Origin: Streptomyces griseocarneus
GTDB taxonomy: Bacteria; Actinomycetota; Actinomycetes; Streptomycetales; Streptomycetaceae
Length of the DNA stretch: 64,000 nucleotides
Reading direction: 5' to 3'
Assembly: GCA_003674045.1 (NCBI GenBank)
Contig: PENC01000020.1
Coordinates: forward strand, 79,954-143,953
Shown here: positions 51,331-60,104 of the stretch, in pieces
Layout of the letters: every line of letters starts with the position of its first letter
Numbering within the stretch: the first letter of the stretch is position 1
Position numbers and translations under genes: made by a program
The notes under the pieces: generated by a model
Database searches by the model: none
The model's input: only the letters and a program-made list of their open reading frames with translations
What the model was told of the DNA's origin: nothing

Positions 51331-52113
51331 TCACCGCACGGGGAAGTCGAAATAGGTGTCCGGGAACGGCTCACCGCGGAGCGTGTAGTGCCACCACTCC
51401 TCCGGCAGATTGGTGAAACCGGCCCGCTCCATCGCGGACTTCAGCAGCAGCCGGTGTGCCCGCTGCGCGCCCTTCACCCGGGGGTCCAGCGTGTGGGCCA
51501 GCGTGTCGAAGCAGTCGAACCCCGTGCCCATGTCGACGGAGTTGTCGGGGAACCGGTGCCCCTTGGGCGCGTAGCAGGGCACCAGCGGCTCCCCGGGGCG
51601 GTACGGACGGGTCGGGCGCGTGGGCAGCCTCACCAGCGTGAGGTCCATGGTGCTGCCCCTGCTGTGGCCGGACTTCGCGGCGATGTATCCGTCGTCGAAC
51701 AGCCGCGTCTTGTCGACCCGCGGATAGAACTCCTGCTTCATCCGCTGGTCGCCGAGATCCTTCGCCCAGGCCACGAAGTCGTTCACCGCCCGCTGCGGCC
51801 GGTAGCAGTCGTAGACCTTGAGGCTGTACCCCTGGGGCAGCAGCGCCCGCTGCGCCTGGTGCAGTGCCTCGGCGGCCGGGCGGGTGAGCAGGCACACCGG
51901 GCGGCGGTAACCGTCCACGCGGTGCCCGGTGAAGTTGTGCACCGTGAAGTAGCGCATCTCCTGGATGATCGTGGGATCGACCTCGGACAGTGCCACGAAT
52001 TCCTTCGGCCGCGGCACGGCCTGTGCCGGCGTGGCGGGGGAGAGGACGACGAGTGCGGCAGTGGCGGTGACGGCGGCGACGAACGTCCGCAGCCCCGCGG
52101 AGAGTCTGGTCAT
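51331..52113 (-). CDS. secreted D-Ala-D-Ala dipeptidase (VanX family)
   Basis: 260 residues, Zn peptidase of family M15D cleaving D-Ala-D-Ala. Signal peptide FVAAVTATAALVVLSPATPAQA at the N-terminus, then the zinc motif SGHSRGSTMDLTL (SxHxxGxxxD) and EEWWHYTL (ExxWH), with the Arg of YRPQRAV. VanX proper is cytosolic; export makes cell-wall peptide recycling or remodelling more likely than vancomycin resistance, and no vanHA genes are present. ATG 52113 follows GGGGA. Confidence 0.88.
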   Translation of the reverse strand: MTRLSAGLRTFVAAVTATAALVVLSPATPAQAVPRPKEFVALSEVDPTIIQEMRYFTVHNFTGHRVDGYRRPVCLLTRPAAEALHQAQRALLPQGYSLKVYDCYRPQRAVNDFVAWAKDLGDQRMKQEFYPRVDKTRLFDDGYIAAKSGHSRGSTMDLTLVRLPTRPTRPYRPGEPLVPCYAPKGHRFPDNSVDMGTGFDCFDTLAHTLDPRVKGAQRAHRLLLKSAMERAGFTNLPEEWWHYTLRGEPFPDTYFDFPVR

Positions 52114-52165
52114 GGCGTCCCCAGATACCAGCCGGACGGGCTCATGGGAAGTACCGGACAGGGGC

Positions 52166-52468
52166 TCACGGGAAATGGGCGCGGGCGTCGAGCGCATCGA
52201 TGACCTCACGCAGCTCACGGGCACCACGCGGCGACAGGGCGAGCAGCACCCCGTCCAGGAGTGCCCGGCCCTTCATCGGATCGCCGCAGCAGTCCCCGTG
52301 GGCATTGCCGTACGCGGCATCGTGCCGCTGGCGGCCCTCCGGCAGACGGACGAACTCGCGCCACAGGCGCACCGCCTTGCCCACGTCCCCGGGATACAGA
52401 TGGTTCCGGGTGCGCTCCAGCCGCACGATCTCGCACAGCGTGCGGCGGGACAGCCCGTCGATGTCCAT
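52166..52468 (-). CDS. hypothetical 100-residue protein
   Basis: Helical, charged product (MDIDGLSRRTLCEIVRLERTRNHLYPGDVGKAVRLWREFVRLPEG...). Has two adjacent cysteines in HGDCCGDPMKGR and a C-terminal helix ARELREVIDALDARAHF. No family recognised. Start ATG 52468 has only a weak GCGGA upstream. It lies 52 nt before the start of the VanX-like gene on the same strand and may be co-transcribed with it. Confidence 0.55.
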   Translation of the reverse strand: MDIDGLSRRTLCEIVRLERTRNHLYPGDVGKAVRLWREFVRLPEGRQRHDAAYGNAHGDCCGDPMKGRALLDGVLLALSPRGARELREVIDALDARAHFP

Positions 52469-52631
52469 GTTCCGCGTCCGCTGCCGACCGGGGAGACCGG
52501 CCCGGACGTGCCCCGGCCGCCTACGCGGCACGGACCTTTCGGCTGATCGTCATGCGGCCCATGGTGTCACGGCCACGAACGGCGGCGCGCGGCACGTGCC
52601 CCGGGCCTACGGGCACGTGCCCCGCCCCGCG

Positions 52632-54995
52632 TCAGGCGGTCTGCTCCCCGCGCACCCGTACCGTGTACCCGATCTCCGCCGCCCCCTCCCGCTCCACCGT
52701 CACCGTGCCGTCCCGCAGGCGCGTCACGAACCGCACCACGTCCCCCGGCGCCCAGCCGGGGCCGGTGTCCGGCACCAGCACCCCGCCGCCCGTGCGCCCG
52801 GCCGCCGGCGGCCACACCTCCAGCTCCACCTGCCCGTCCGCACCGGCCACCGGAATCACCGAACCCGCCCGCGCCAGCACCGGGATGCGCGACAGGGGGG
52901 CGTCCACCAGCACCTGCCCCGGCCCCTCGTGCGCGCGGCCCGTCGCCGTGTCGTACCACCGGCCGCGCGGCAGCCGGACAGCCCGCCGGTCCGTGCCCTG
53001 CTCCAGCACCGGCGCCACCAGCAGCGCGTCGCCCAGCAGGAACGCGTCCTCGCAGTCGCGCAGCGCCCGGTCCTCGGGGGAGCGCCACCACACCGGACGC
53101 GCGTACGGCGCCCCGGTGCGCCGCGCCAGGTGCGCGAGCGTCACGAAGTACGGCAGCAGCCGCATCCGCTCCCGCAGCGCCACCCCCGCGTGCTCCAGCA
53201 CCTCCGCCCCGAATTCCCACGGCTCCCGGCGGCCCGCGTCGTGCGCCGCGTGCGTACGGAACAGCGGCAGGTACGCGCCCAGCTGGAACCATCGCAGGAA
53301 CAGCTCCGGCGACGGATGTCCCGTGAAGCCGCCGACGTCCGGACCCGAGTACGGCACCCCGCACAGCCCGAGACCCAGGACCAGCGCCAGCGACGCCCGC
53401 AGCCCCGGCCAGCCCGTCGCCACGTCACCGGACCAGGTCCCGCCGTAGCGCTGCATGCCCGCCCAGCCCGACCGGGAGAACAGGAACGGCCGCTCCTCCG
53501 GCCGCAGTTCGCACAGCCCCTCGTACCCCGCGCGCGCCATGGCCAGGCCGTACACGTTGTGCGCCGCCCGGTGGTCGCCGCCCCGTCCCTCCAGACAGTG
53601 CCGCGCCGAGCGCGGCAGCGTCGGATCACCGAACGCCGCGAACGACACCGGCTCGTTCATGTCGTGCCACACCCCGGAGAAGCCCTGTGCCAGCCGCTCC
53701 GCGTACAGCCCGCCCCACCACTTGCGCGCTCCCGGGTCGGTGAAATCGGGGAACGCGCACGCCCCGGGCCACACCTCGCCCCGGACCTCGCGCCCCCGCG
53801 CGTCCCGGACGAACGCCCCGGCCGACGCACCGCTCTCGTACACCGGGAACCCGCGCTCCGCCTTCACCGCCGGGTCCACGATGGACACCAGCCGCACCCC
53901 CTGCCCGCGCAGCTCGGCCGCGAGACCCGGCAGATCGGGGAACCGCTCGCGGTCCACCGTGAACACGCGGTGCCCCCGGTAGTGGTCGATGTCGAGGTGC
54001 AGCGCCGACAGCGGAAGCCCGCGCTCCCGGTACCCCGTCACCACCCGCCGCACTTCCCGCTCGCTGCCGAACCCCCAGCGCGCGTGCTGCGGGCCGAGGG
54101 CCCAGGCGGGCGGCAGCGCCGGGGCGCCGGTGAGCTGCGCCCAGGTGTGCAGCACGCGTGCCGGGGTGCCCACCAGCACCCACGAGCGCAGCGGCCCGCC
54201 GTCCATCCGCACCTCGCAACTGCCCGGCCGGTCGTGCCCGGACCCCGCGCCCTCCTCGCCCTCGCGCACGGTCACCCGGCCGTCCCACGGGTTGTCGTGG
54301 AAGGCCAGGTGCGTGCCCGCGTCCGCGACCACCAGCTGCACCGGCATCGTGATGTACAGAGGGTCGTCACCGGGCTCGAAGGAACCGCCCGGGTCGCTGT
54401 TCCACAGCCGGTACGAGCCGTCCCGCAGCCGCGGTCCCACCGCCCTGCCGCCCAGGCCGAAGAACCGCGCGTCCGCCGCCACTTCCGCCCGCTGGGTCCA
54501 CCGCGGCTCCGCCGCCGCCCGCGCGGCCTCGTCCACCGGCTCCCACCAGCGCGGCGGCAGATCGCGCCGGAGCACCACACCGCCGGGGGTCCGCACCTCC
54601 ACCGTGCCGTGTCTGCCCACCACGACCAGCATCCGCTCCGACACCACGCGCCAGCCGCCGTCCGTGTCCGGCTCCAGCACGGCGCGCTCGTCCGCCTCCG
54701 GCACCGGCCCGCCCAGGGCGTACGACGGCCCCGGCTCCGCGCCGTCCCAGCCGCAGAACACCGCGCCGCCGGTCACCACCCGCACCAGCAGCGACGAGCG
54801 CGCGAACCGCACCACACCGCCGCCCGGCAGGGGCTCGGCACCCTGCGCCGTCCCCGGCACCCGCGCCCGCTCGGCACCCCGCCGCGGCAGCCCCACGGCG
54901 TCCGCGCGCCGCCGACGCCACGCCCAGCGCAGGGACCGCCGCCCCCGCGCCGTACCGACCGCCTCCGCTAACCGCCGCAGATCACGTGCATCCAT
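52632..54995 (-). CDS. GH31 alpha-glucosidase
   Basis: 787 residues, glycoside hydrolase family 31. The nucleophile lies in GVWHDMNEP (Asp at about 441) and the acid/base in TWSGDVATGW (Asp at about 523). Other landmarks are the N-terminal galactose-mutarotase-like domain (FFGLGGRAVG), ALHLDIDHYRGHRVFT, FLFSRSGWAGMQRYGG, PYSGPDVGGFTG and LPLFRTHAAHD. No signal peptide, so it acts on intracellular alpha-glucosides. ATG 54995 has AGG about 10 nt upstream. Divergent from the acetoacetyl-CoA synthetase gene. Confidence 0.93.
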   Translation of the reverse strand: MDARDLRRLAEAVGTARGRRSLRWAWRRRRADAVGLPRRGAERARVPGTAQGAEPLPGGGVVRFARSSLLVRVVTGGAVFCGWDGAEPGPSYALGGPVPEADERAVLEPDTDGGWRVVSERMLVVVGRHGTVEVRTPGGVVLRRDLPPRWWEPVDEAARAAAEPRWTQRAEVAADARFFGLGGRAVGPRLRDGSYRLWNSDPGGSFEPGDDPLYITMPVQLVVADAGTHLAFHDNPWDGRVTVREGEEGAGSGHDRPGSCEVRMDGGPLRSWVLVGTPARVLHTWAQLTGAPALPPAWALGPQHARWGFGSEREVRRVVTGYRERGLPLSALHLDIDHYRGHRVFTVDRERFPDLPGLAAELRGQGVRLVSIVDPAVKAERGFPVYESGASAGAFVRDARGREVRGEVWPGACAFPDFTDPGARKWWGGLYAERLAQGFSGVWHDMNEPVSFAAFGDPTLPRSARHCLEGRGGDHRAAHNVYGLAMARAGYEGLCELRPEERPFLFSRSGWAGMQRYGGTWSGDVATGWPGLRASLALVLGLGLCGVPYSGPDVGGFTGHPSPELFLRWFQLGAYLPLFRTHAAHDAGRREPWEFGAEVLEHAGVALRERMRLLPYFVTLAHLARRTGAPYARPVWWRSPEDRALRDCEDAFLLGDALLVAPVLEQGTDRRAVRLPRGRWYDTATGRAHEGPGQVLVDAPLSRIPVLARAGSVIPVAGADGQVELEVWPPAAGRTGGGVLVPDTGPGWAPGDVVRFVTRLRDGTVTVEREGAAEIGYTVRVRGEQTA

Positions 54996-55093
54996 GCTGC
55001 TCAGCCTGCCATCGCGACCCTCGTGCGGGTGCACCGTTCAACAGCCGTTCACCCCCGCGGGACCGACCGGACCCCCGCGGTCCGCACAAGGGG

Positions 55094-55102
55094 TTTTCCA
55101 CA
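55094..55102 (+). other. DnaA-box-like motif
   Basis: GGGGTTTTCCACAGGG in the divergent region between the GH31 gene and aacS, the same motif as the tandem pair at 4350-4382. One base off the DnaA box. Confidence 0.35.
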
Positions 55103-55213
55103 GGGCTGGTGCCCGAGTCGATCACGTGGCATCGTCCTGCTCAGCCGCGTCACGACCGCATCCTGGGGCGTGCGCGGCGGACGCCCACGACGCGTACAGC
55201 CGGGAGCAGCCAG

Positions 55214-57220
55214 ATGACCACCGCACCGCAGCCCGCCGACCGACCGGAGCCCCTCTGGAGCCCCGGCGGGGACCGTGTCGCCGGTGCCCGGATCACCCGC
55301 TTCCAGAGCTGGGCCGCGGAGCACCACGGGGCGCCGGCCGCCGTCCCCGGCGACCCCGCCGCGAGCTACGCCGCGCTGCACCGCTGGTCCGTCACGGAGT
55401 CGGAGCGTTTCTGGCAGGCGGTCACCGAGTGGTGCGACATCCGTTTCTCCAGCCCGTACGAGAGGGTGCTCGCCGACCGGTCCATGCCGGGCGCCGTGTG
55501 GTTCCCCGGCGCCACCGTCAACTACGCGGAGCACGCCCTGCGCGCCGCGGAGGACCCCGCCCGCGCCGACGAGCCCGCCCTGCTGCACGTCGACGAGACC
55601 CACGAGCCCCGGCCGGTGACATGGGCGGAGCTGCGCGCGCAGGTCGGCTCCTTGGCGGCCGAGCTCCGCGCGCTCGGCGTCCGCCCCGGCGACCGCGTCA
55701 GCGCCTATCTGCCCAACATCCCGCAGGCCGTCGTCGCCCTGCTCGCCACCGCCGCGGTCGGCGCCGTGTGGACCTCCTGCGCCCCCGACTTCGGGGCCCG
55801 CAGCGTCCTGGACCGCTTCCAGCAGGTCGAGCCCGTCGTCCTGTTCACCGTCGACGGTTACCACTACGGCGGCAAGCGCCACGACCGGGCCGGAACGGTC
55901 GCCGAGCTGCGCGCGGGCCTGCCCACGCTGCGTGCCGTCGTGCACATCCCGCTGCTGGGCACCGCCGCCCCGGGCGGCGCGCTGGAGTGGGAGGCGCTCA
56001 CCACCGGAGCGGCCGAGCCGGTCTTCGAGCAGGTCCCCTTCGACCACCCCCTCTGGGTGCTCTACTCGTCGGGCACCACCGGTCTGCCCAAGGCCATCGT
56101 GCAGTCCCAGGGCGGCATCCTCGTCGAGCACGTCAAGCAGCTCGCCCTGCACTGCGACCTGGGCCCGGGCGACCGCTTCTTCTGGTACACCTCCACCGGC
56201 TGGATGATGTGGAACTTCCTCGTCTCCGGCCTCCTCGTGGGCTCCACCGTGGTGCTCTACGACGGCAGCCCCGGCTATCCCGACACGGCCGCCCAGTGGC
56301 GCGTCGCCGAGCGCACCGGCGCCACGCTCTACGGCACCTCCGCCGCCTACGTGATGGCCTGCCGCAAGGCCGAGGTGCACCCCGGCCGCGACTTCGACCT
56401 GTCCCGCGTCAAGTGCGTCGCCACCACCGGCTCGCCGCTGCCCCCCGACGGCTTCCGCTGGCTCCACGACGAGGTCGCCGAGGACCTGTGGATCGCCTCC
56501 GTCAGCGGCGGCACGGACGTGTGCAGCTGCTTCGCCGGAGCCGTCCCCACACTGCCGGTGCACATCGGCGAGCTCCAGGCCCCCTGCCTGGGCACGGACC
56601 TCCAGGCGTGGGACGCCCGGGGCAGGCCCGTGATCGACGAGGTCGGCGAGCTGGTCGTCACCAACCCCATGCCGTCCATGCCGGTGCGCTTCTGGAACGA
56701 CCCCGACGGCTCCCGCTACCGCGACAGCTACTTCGAGATGTTCCCCGGCGTCTGGCGCCACGGCGACTGGATCACGGTCACCTCGCGCGGCAGCGTCGTC
56801 ATCCACGGCCGCTCCGACTCCACACTCAACCGCCAAGGCGTCCGCATGGGCTCCGCCGACATCTACGAGGCGGTGGAGCGGCTCCCCGAGATCCGCGAAT
56901 CCCTCGTCATCGGCGTCGAGCTGCCCGACGGGGGCTACTGGATGCCCCTCTTCGTCCACCTCGCGCCCGGGGCCGTGCTGGACGACGCGCTGCTCGACCG
57001 CATCAAGCGCACCATCCGCGAACAGCTCTCGCCCCGCCATGTCCCCGACGAGGTCATCGAGGTCACCGGCATCCCCCACACCCTCACCGGCAAACGCATA
57101 GAGGTCCCTGTCAAACGCCTCCTCCAGGGCACCCCCCTGGAAAAGGCCGTCAATCCCGGCTCGGTCGACAACGTGGAACTGCTCCACTTCTACGAAAAAC
57201 TGGCCCGGGAGCGAGGCTGA
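55214..57220 (+). CDS. aacS: acetoacetyl-CoA synthetase
   Basis: Activates acetoacetate to acetoacetyl-CoA with ATP. 668 residues of the ANL superfamily with the acetoacetate-specific pattern: N-terminal helix region SYAALHRWSVTESERFWQAV, MPGAVWFPGATVNYAEH, P-loop LYSSGTTGLPKAIVQSQGG, GDRFFWYTSTGWMMWN, SVSGGTDVCSCF, HGDWITVTSRGSVVIHGRSDSTLNRQGVRMGSADIY and the catalytic lysine in PHTLTGKRIEVPVK. ATG 55214 follows GGGAG. Single gene; it could feed ketone-body carbon or leucine breakdown products into metabolism. Confidence 0.94.
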   Translation: MTTAPQPADRPEPLWSPGGDRVAGARITRFQSWAAEHHGAPAAVPGDPAASYAALHRWSVTESERFWQAVTEWCDIRFSSPYERVLADRSMPGAVWFPGATVNYAEHALRAAEDPARADEPALLHVDETHEPRPVTWAELRAQVGSLAAELRALGVRPGDRVSAYLPNIPQAVVALLATAAVGAVWTSCAPDFGARSVLDRFQQVEPVVLFTVDGYHYGGKRHDRAGTVAELRAGLPTLRAVVHIPLLGTAAPGGALEWEALTTGAAEPVFEQVPFDHPLWVLYSSGTTGLPKAIVQSQGGILVEHVKQLALHCDLGPGDRFFWYTSTGWMMWNFLVSGLLVGSTVVLYDGSPGYPDTAAQWRVAERTGATLYGTSAAYVMACRKAEVHPGRDFDLSRVKCVATTGSPLPPDGFRWLHDEVAEDLWIASVSGGTDVCSCFAGAVPTLPVHIGELQAPCLGTDLQAWDARGRPVIDEVGELVVTNPMPSMPVRFWNDPDGSRYRDSYFEMFPGVWRHGDWITVTSRGSVVIHGRSDSTLNRQGVRMGSADIYEAVERLPEIRESLVIGVELPDGGYWMPLFVHLAPGAVLDDALLDRIKRTIREQLSPRHVPDEVIEVTGIPHTLTGKRIEVPVKRLLQGTPLEKAVNPGSVDNVELLHFYEKLARERG

Positions 57221-57230
57221 AGCGTCCCGA

Positions 57231-57412
57231 AGGGGCGCGGGGCCGTTTTCGATATGCGGCTCCGCCGCGTGGGCGCGACCAGTGCCAAGGCGGCCCCCTG
57301 TAAGGGGCGCGGGGAACTGCGCGACCAGCCACAGACAACCGGCAGTCGCGCACCGACGGAAGTGGCACCCCAGTAGGCGAAACGGGGCCCGGGGGCGGAG
57401 CCCCGGAAACAC
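57231..57412. repeat. composite intergenic repeat, copy 8
   Basis: Two units: a variant unit like copy 7 (GATATGCGGCTCCGCCGCGT at about 57251) followed by the standard core GGGGCGCGGGGAACTGCGCG at 57304-57323 and a final stem GGGGCGGAGCCCC. Located between convergent aacS and the MocR-type gene. Confidence 0.78.
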
Positions 57413-57431
57413 AGGGCCGGGGCACCCCCGG

Positions 57432-58754
57432 TCACCCCCCATACGTCGCCTCCCGCTCCCCAAGCGCCCCAACAAAATCCGCAGCCAACCGCACCGCCTC
57501 CTCCGGCAACAGATCCGCCGTGGTGATGCGCACCCCGGCCGCCGCACCGCCCAGCCGGAAGCGGGCCCCCGCCGCCACCCACCACCCGTGCGTCCGCAGC
57601 CCGTTCACGACACCCGCCTCGTCCCGCACCGGCACCCAGATGTTCAGCCCGCTCGCACCGTGCGCGGCGATCCCGTGCCGCGCCAGCTCCCGCAGCAGCG
57701 TCTCCCGGCGCAGCGCGTAGGCGTCCCGCGCCCGCCCCACGAGCTCCTGGGCCGCCGGGTCGGTGAGCAGGCCGACCACGGTCTCCTGCAAGGAGTGGCT
57801 CACCCAGCCGGAGGTGAGCAGCAGCCGCCCGTCGTGCCGGGCCAGCGTCGTCGCGTCGCACGCCAGCGCGGCCCACCGCAGGTCCGTTCCCAGGTACTTG
57901 GTAACCGTGCGGACCTGCGCCCAGCGCGCGAGGCCGCCCGCGGTGAGGCTGTGCAGGGGAGCCCCGGCGATCTCCGCCGCGTGGTCGTTCTCGATCACCA
58001 GCACGTCCGGCGCTCCGGTCAGCACCTCCACCAGGGCGTCCCGCCGCCGCGCCGAGAAACACCCGCCAAAGGGATTCTGCGATCGCGGGCTGCAGATCAC
58101 CGCCCGCACACCCGCCCGCAGTGCCGCCCGCAGCGCGTCGGGCCGCATGCCCTCGTCGTCCACGGCGACCGGCACGGAGCGCAGCCCCAGCGCGGGCACG
58201 AGGTCCAGCAGATGGTGATAGCCGGGGTCCTCCATCGCGACCGTGTCCCCGGGGCGCAGCTCGACCGACAGCAGCCGGGCCACACAGTCGAGCGCGCTGT
58301 GCGCGAACGTCACATGTCCGAAGGGCACCCCGTCGCGCTCGTACCAAGCGCGCGTCAGCTCCTCCAGCCGTGGCAGACGCGGTGCCGAACGGTGTGAACG
58401 CGCGCCCGGGACCACCCGTACGTACGGGGGTACGTCGGGCAGGAACGCCGTGTCGGGATGGCCTCCCGACAGATCGCGCAGCCCGGCCGGGACCTTCGGC
58501 GGGCGCCGCGACGCAACGGCGGGGGCCTCCGCCACCACCGTCCCCCCGCGGCCGCGGGTGAGGACGATGCCGCGCCCGCGCAGCTCCTTGTACGCGGCCG
58601 CGACCGTTCCCGGACTCACTCCCAACCGGTCGGCCAGCGCCCGTACCGGCGGCAGGGCGCTGCCCGGCGGCAACGCCCCGTCGGCGACCCCGCGTTCGAC
58701 GGACGAGGCAATTCCCTTGGCGTTCGTTCCACTGATCTCATATTGTGTTGCCAC
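57432..58754 (-). CDS. MocR-family regulator divergent from an MFS exporter
   Basis: 440 residues. GntR winged helix (IASSVERGVADGALPPGSALPPVRALADRLGVSPGTVAAAYKEL) fused to an aminotransferase-like domain with MEDPGYHHLLDL, SPRSQNPFGG and the PLP lysine in RTVTKYLGTDLRWA. The mRNA is probably leaderless: TTGACC (58791-58786), 18 nt, CATAGT (58767-58762), then 7 nt to GTG 58754. An operator-like palindrome overlaps this promoter. It likely controls the divergent MFS gene as well as itself. Confidence 0.9.
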   Translation of the reverse strand: MATQYEISGTNAKGIASSVERGVADGALPPGSALPPVRALADRLGVSPGTVAAAYKELRGRGIVLTRGRGGTVVAEAPAVASRRPPKVPAGLRDLSGGHPDTAFLPDVPPYVRVVPGARSHRSAPRLPRLEELTRAWYERDGVPFGHVTFAHSALDCVARLLSVELRPGDTVAMEDPGYHHLLDLVPALGLRSVPVAVDDEGMRPDALRAALRAGVRAVICSPRSQNPFGGCFSARRRDALVEVLTGAPDVLVIENDHAAEIAGAPLHSLTAGGLARWAQVRTVTKYLGTDLRWAALACDATTLARHDGRLLLTSGWVSHSLQETVVGLLTDPAAQELVGRARDAYALRRETLLRELARHGIAAHGASGLNIWVPVRDEAGVVNGLRTHGWWVAAGARFRLGGAAAGVRITTADLLPEEAVRLAADFVGALGEREATYGG

Positions 58755-58761
58755 AGAACTG

Positions 58762-58791
58762 ACTATGTATCAATACAATAGCTCGGGTCAA
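58762..58791 (-). promoter_or_regulatory. promoter and operator of the MocR gene
   Basis: Minus-strand -35 TTGACC and -10 CATAGT with 18-nt spacing. The palindrome TGTAT-CA-ATACA (58766-58777) overlaps the -10 and spacer, a fitting site for autoregulation, and lies 27 bp before the MFS start codon on the other strand. Confidence 0.65.
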
Positions 58792-58803
58792 GGGGGACGC
58801 ACG

Positions 58804-60078
58804 ATGCGGATACCGGGAGGGACCGACGGCCGCCGGATGCTGGCCGTCACCTTCGTCGACAAGGCGGGATCGGGACTCTGGGGCGCCACATCCGCCCTCT
58901 ACTTCACTTTCGTCGCAGGCCTCGGCGCGGCCGAGATCGGCCTCCTCGTCGGCCTGTCCGGCGCCATCGGGATCGCCGGGCCGCCCCTCGGCGGCCTGCT
59001 GGCCGACCGCGTTCCGCTGCGCCCGCTCCTCGCCGTCGTCCAGGTCGTGCGCGCCGCCGCCTCGTTCGCCCTCCTCACCACGACGGACCTGCGCCTCCTG
59101 CTCGCCGTCGCCGCCGTCGGCAGCCTCGCCGACCGGGCCTCCGCGGTGCTCACCAAGCTCTACGCGACCCGCGTCGCGGGCGAGGAACGCAGCCACTACC
59201 AGGCCGTCAACCGCACCGTCTCCAACGTCGGCTGGGCCGTCGGCGGCCTGGTCGCGGCGAGCGCGCTCACCACCGGGACCACCGCCGTCTACCGCTGGCT
59301 CCTCGCCGGTGACGCGTTCTCCTTCGTCCTCGCGGCCGTCCTCGTTCTCCGCTGCGCCGAGCCGCCGTCCCCGACCCGCGCAGTCGCGCAGAACACAGGG
59401 AGCACAGGAGACGCGCACAGCACAGGAGGCCCACAGGGTGCGGAGCACGCGAAGGCCGCCACTCCCTGGCATGACCGCCGCTACCTCGCCTACACCGCCA
59501 GTGAGGCGGTCCTCTCCCTCGACGACTCCGTCTTCAAGATCGGCCTGCCGCTGTGGACCGTGACCGCCACCGCCGCGCCCCACCAGGTCGTACCGCTCCT
59601 GCTCGTGCTCAACAACGTGCTCGTGGTGTGCTTCCAGGTCCCCTTCGCCCGCTTCGGCTCCACCGTGCGCGCCGCGCGCAACGCCCTCCTCCCGCTCGGC
59701 GCGGTCTTCCTCACGGGCGGCGCCGCCTTCGCCGCCTCGGCAGTCGGCACCCCCTGGATCGCCGTCGCCGCGCTCGTCCTCGCGGCGACCGCCTTCACCG
59801 TCGCGGAGATGCTGCACGCCACCATCTCGTGGGAACTCTCCGTAGCCCTCGCCCCGCCTGCCGCACAGGGCGCCTACCTCGGTGTCCACGGCCTCGCCCA
59901 AGCCGTCCAGCGCAGCGCCGGCCCCCTCGCCATGACCTGCGCCATCGCCGCCGGACCCATGGGCTGGCTGGCCCTCGGCGCGGGACTCGCGGCCACCTGC
60001 CAGGGGCAGCGGCACCTGGTGCGCGACCGCGGCCGGACGACGTTGTCAGTGCCCACGGTTACGCTGAGTGAGCATTGA
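58804..60078 (+). CDS. MFS transporter
   Basis: 424 residues with about twelve hydrophobic segments in two halves, split by a hydrophilic loop (about 190-230, PSPTRAVAQNTGSTGDAHSTGG). The loop between helices 2 and 3 has the MFS motif A-like GGLLADRVPLRPLL. Probably a drug or metabolite exporter. ATG 58804 follows AGGGGG. It is divergent from a MocR regulator. Substrate unknown. Confidence 0.88.
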   Translation: MRIPGGTDGRRMLAVTFVDKAGSGLWGATSALYFTFVAGLGAAEIGLLVGLSGAIGIAGPPLGGLLADRVPLRPLLAVVQVVRAAASFALLTTTDLRLLLAVAAVGSLADRASAVLTKLYATRVAGEERSHYQAVNRTVSNVGWAVGGLVAASALTTGTTAVYRWLLAGDAFSFVLAAVLVLRCAEPPSPTRAVAQNTGSTGDAHSTGGPQGAEHAKAATPWHDRRYLAYTASEAVLSLDDSVFKIGLPLWTVTATAAPHQVVPLLLVLNNVLVVCFQVPFARFGSTVRAARNALLPLGAVFLTGGAAFAASAVGTPWIAVAALVLAATAFTVAEMLHATISWELSVALAPPAAQGAYLGVHGLAQAVQRSAGPLAMTCAIAAGPMGWLALGAGLAATCQGQRHLVRDRGRTTLSVPTVTLSEH

Positions 60079-60104
60079 TCGTCCGATCGCGCTGAGGGGG
60101 AATC

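Noticed and set aside
51331..52113. Vancomycin resistance locus
   Set aside because: Only a VanX-like gene is present, with a signal peptide, and no vanS/R/H/A genes.
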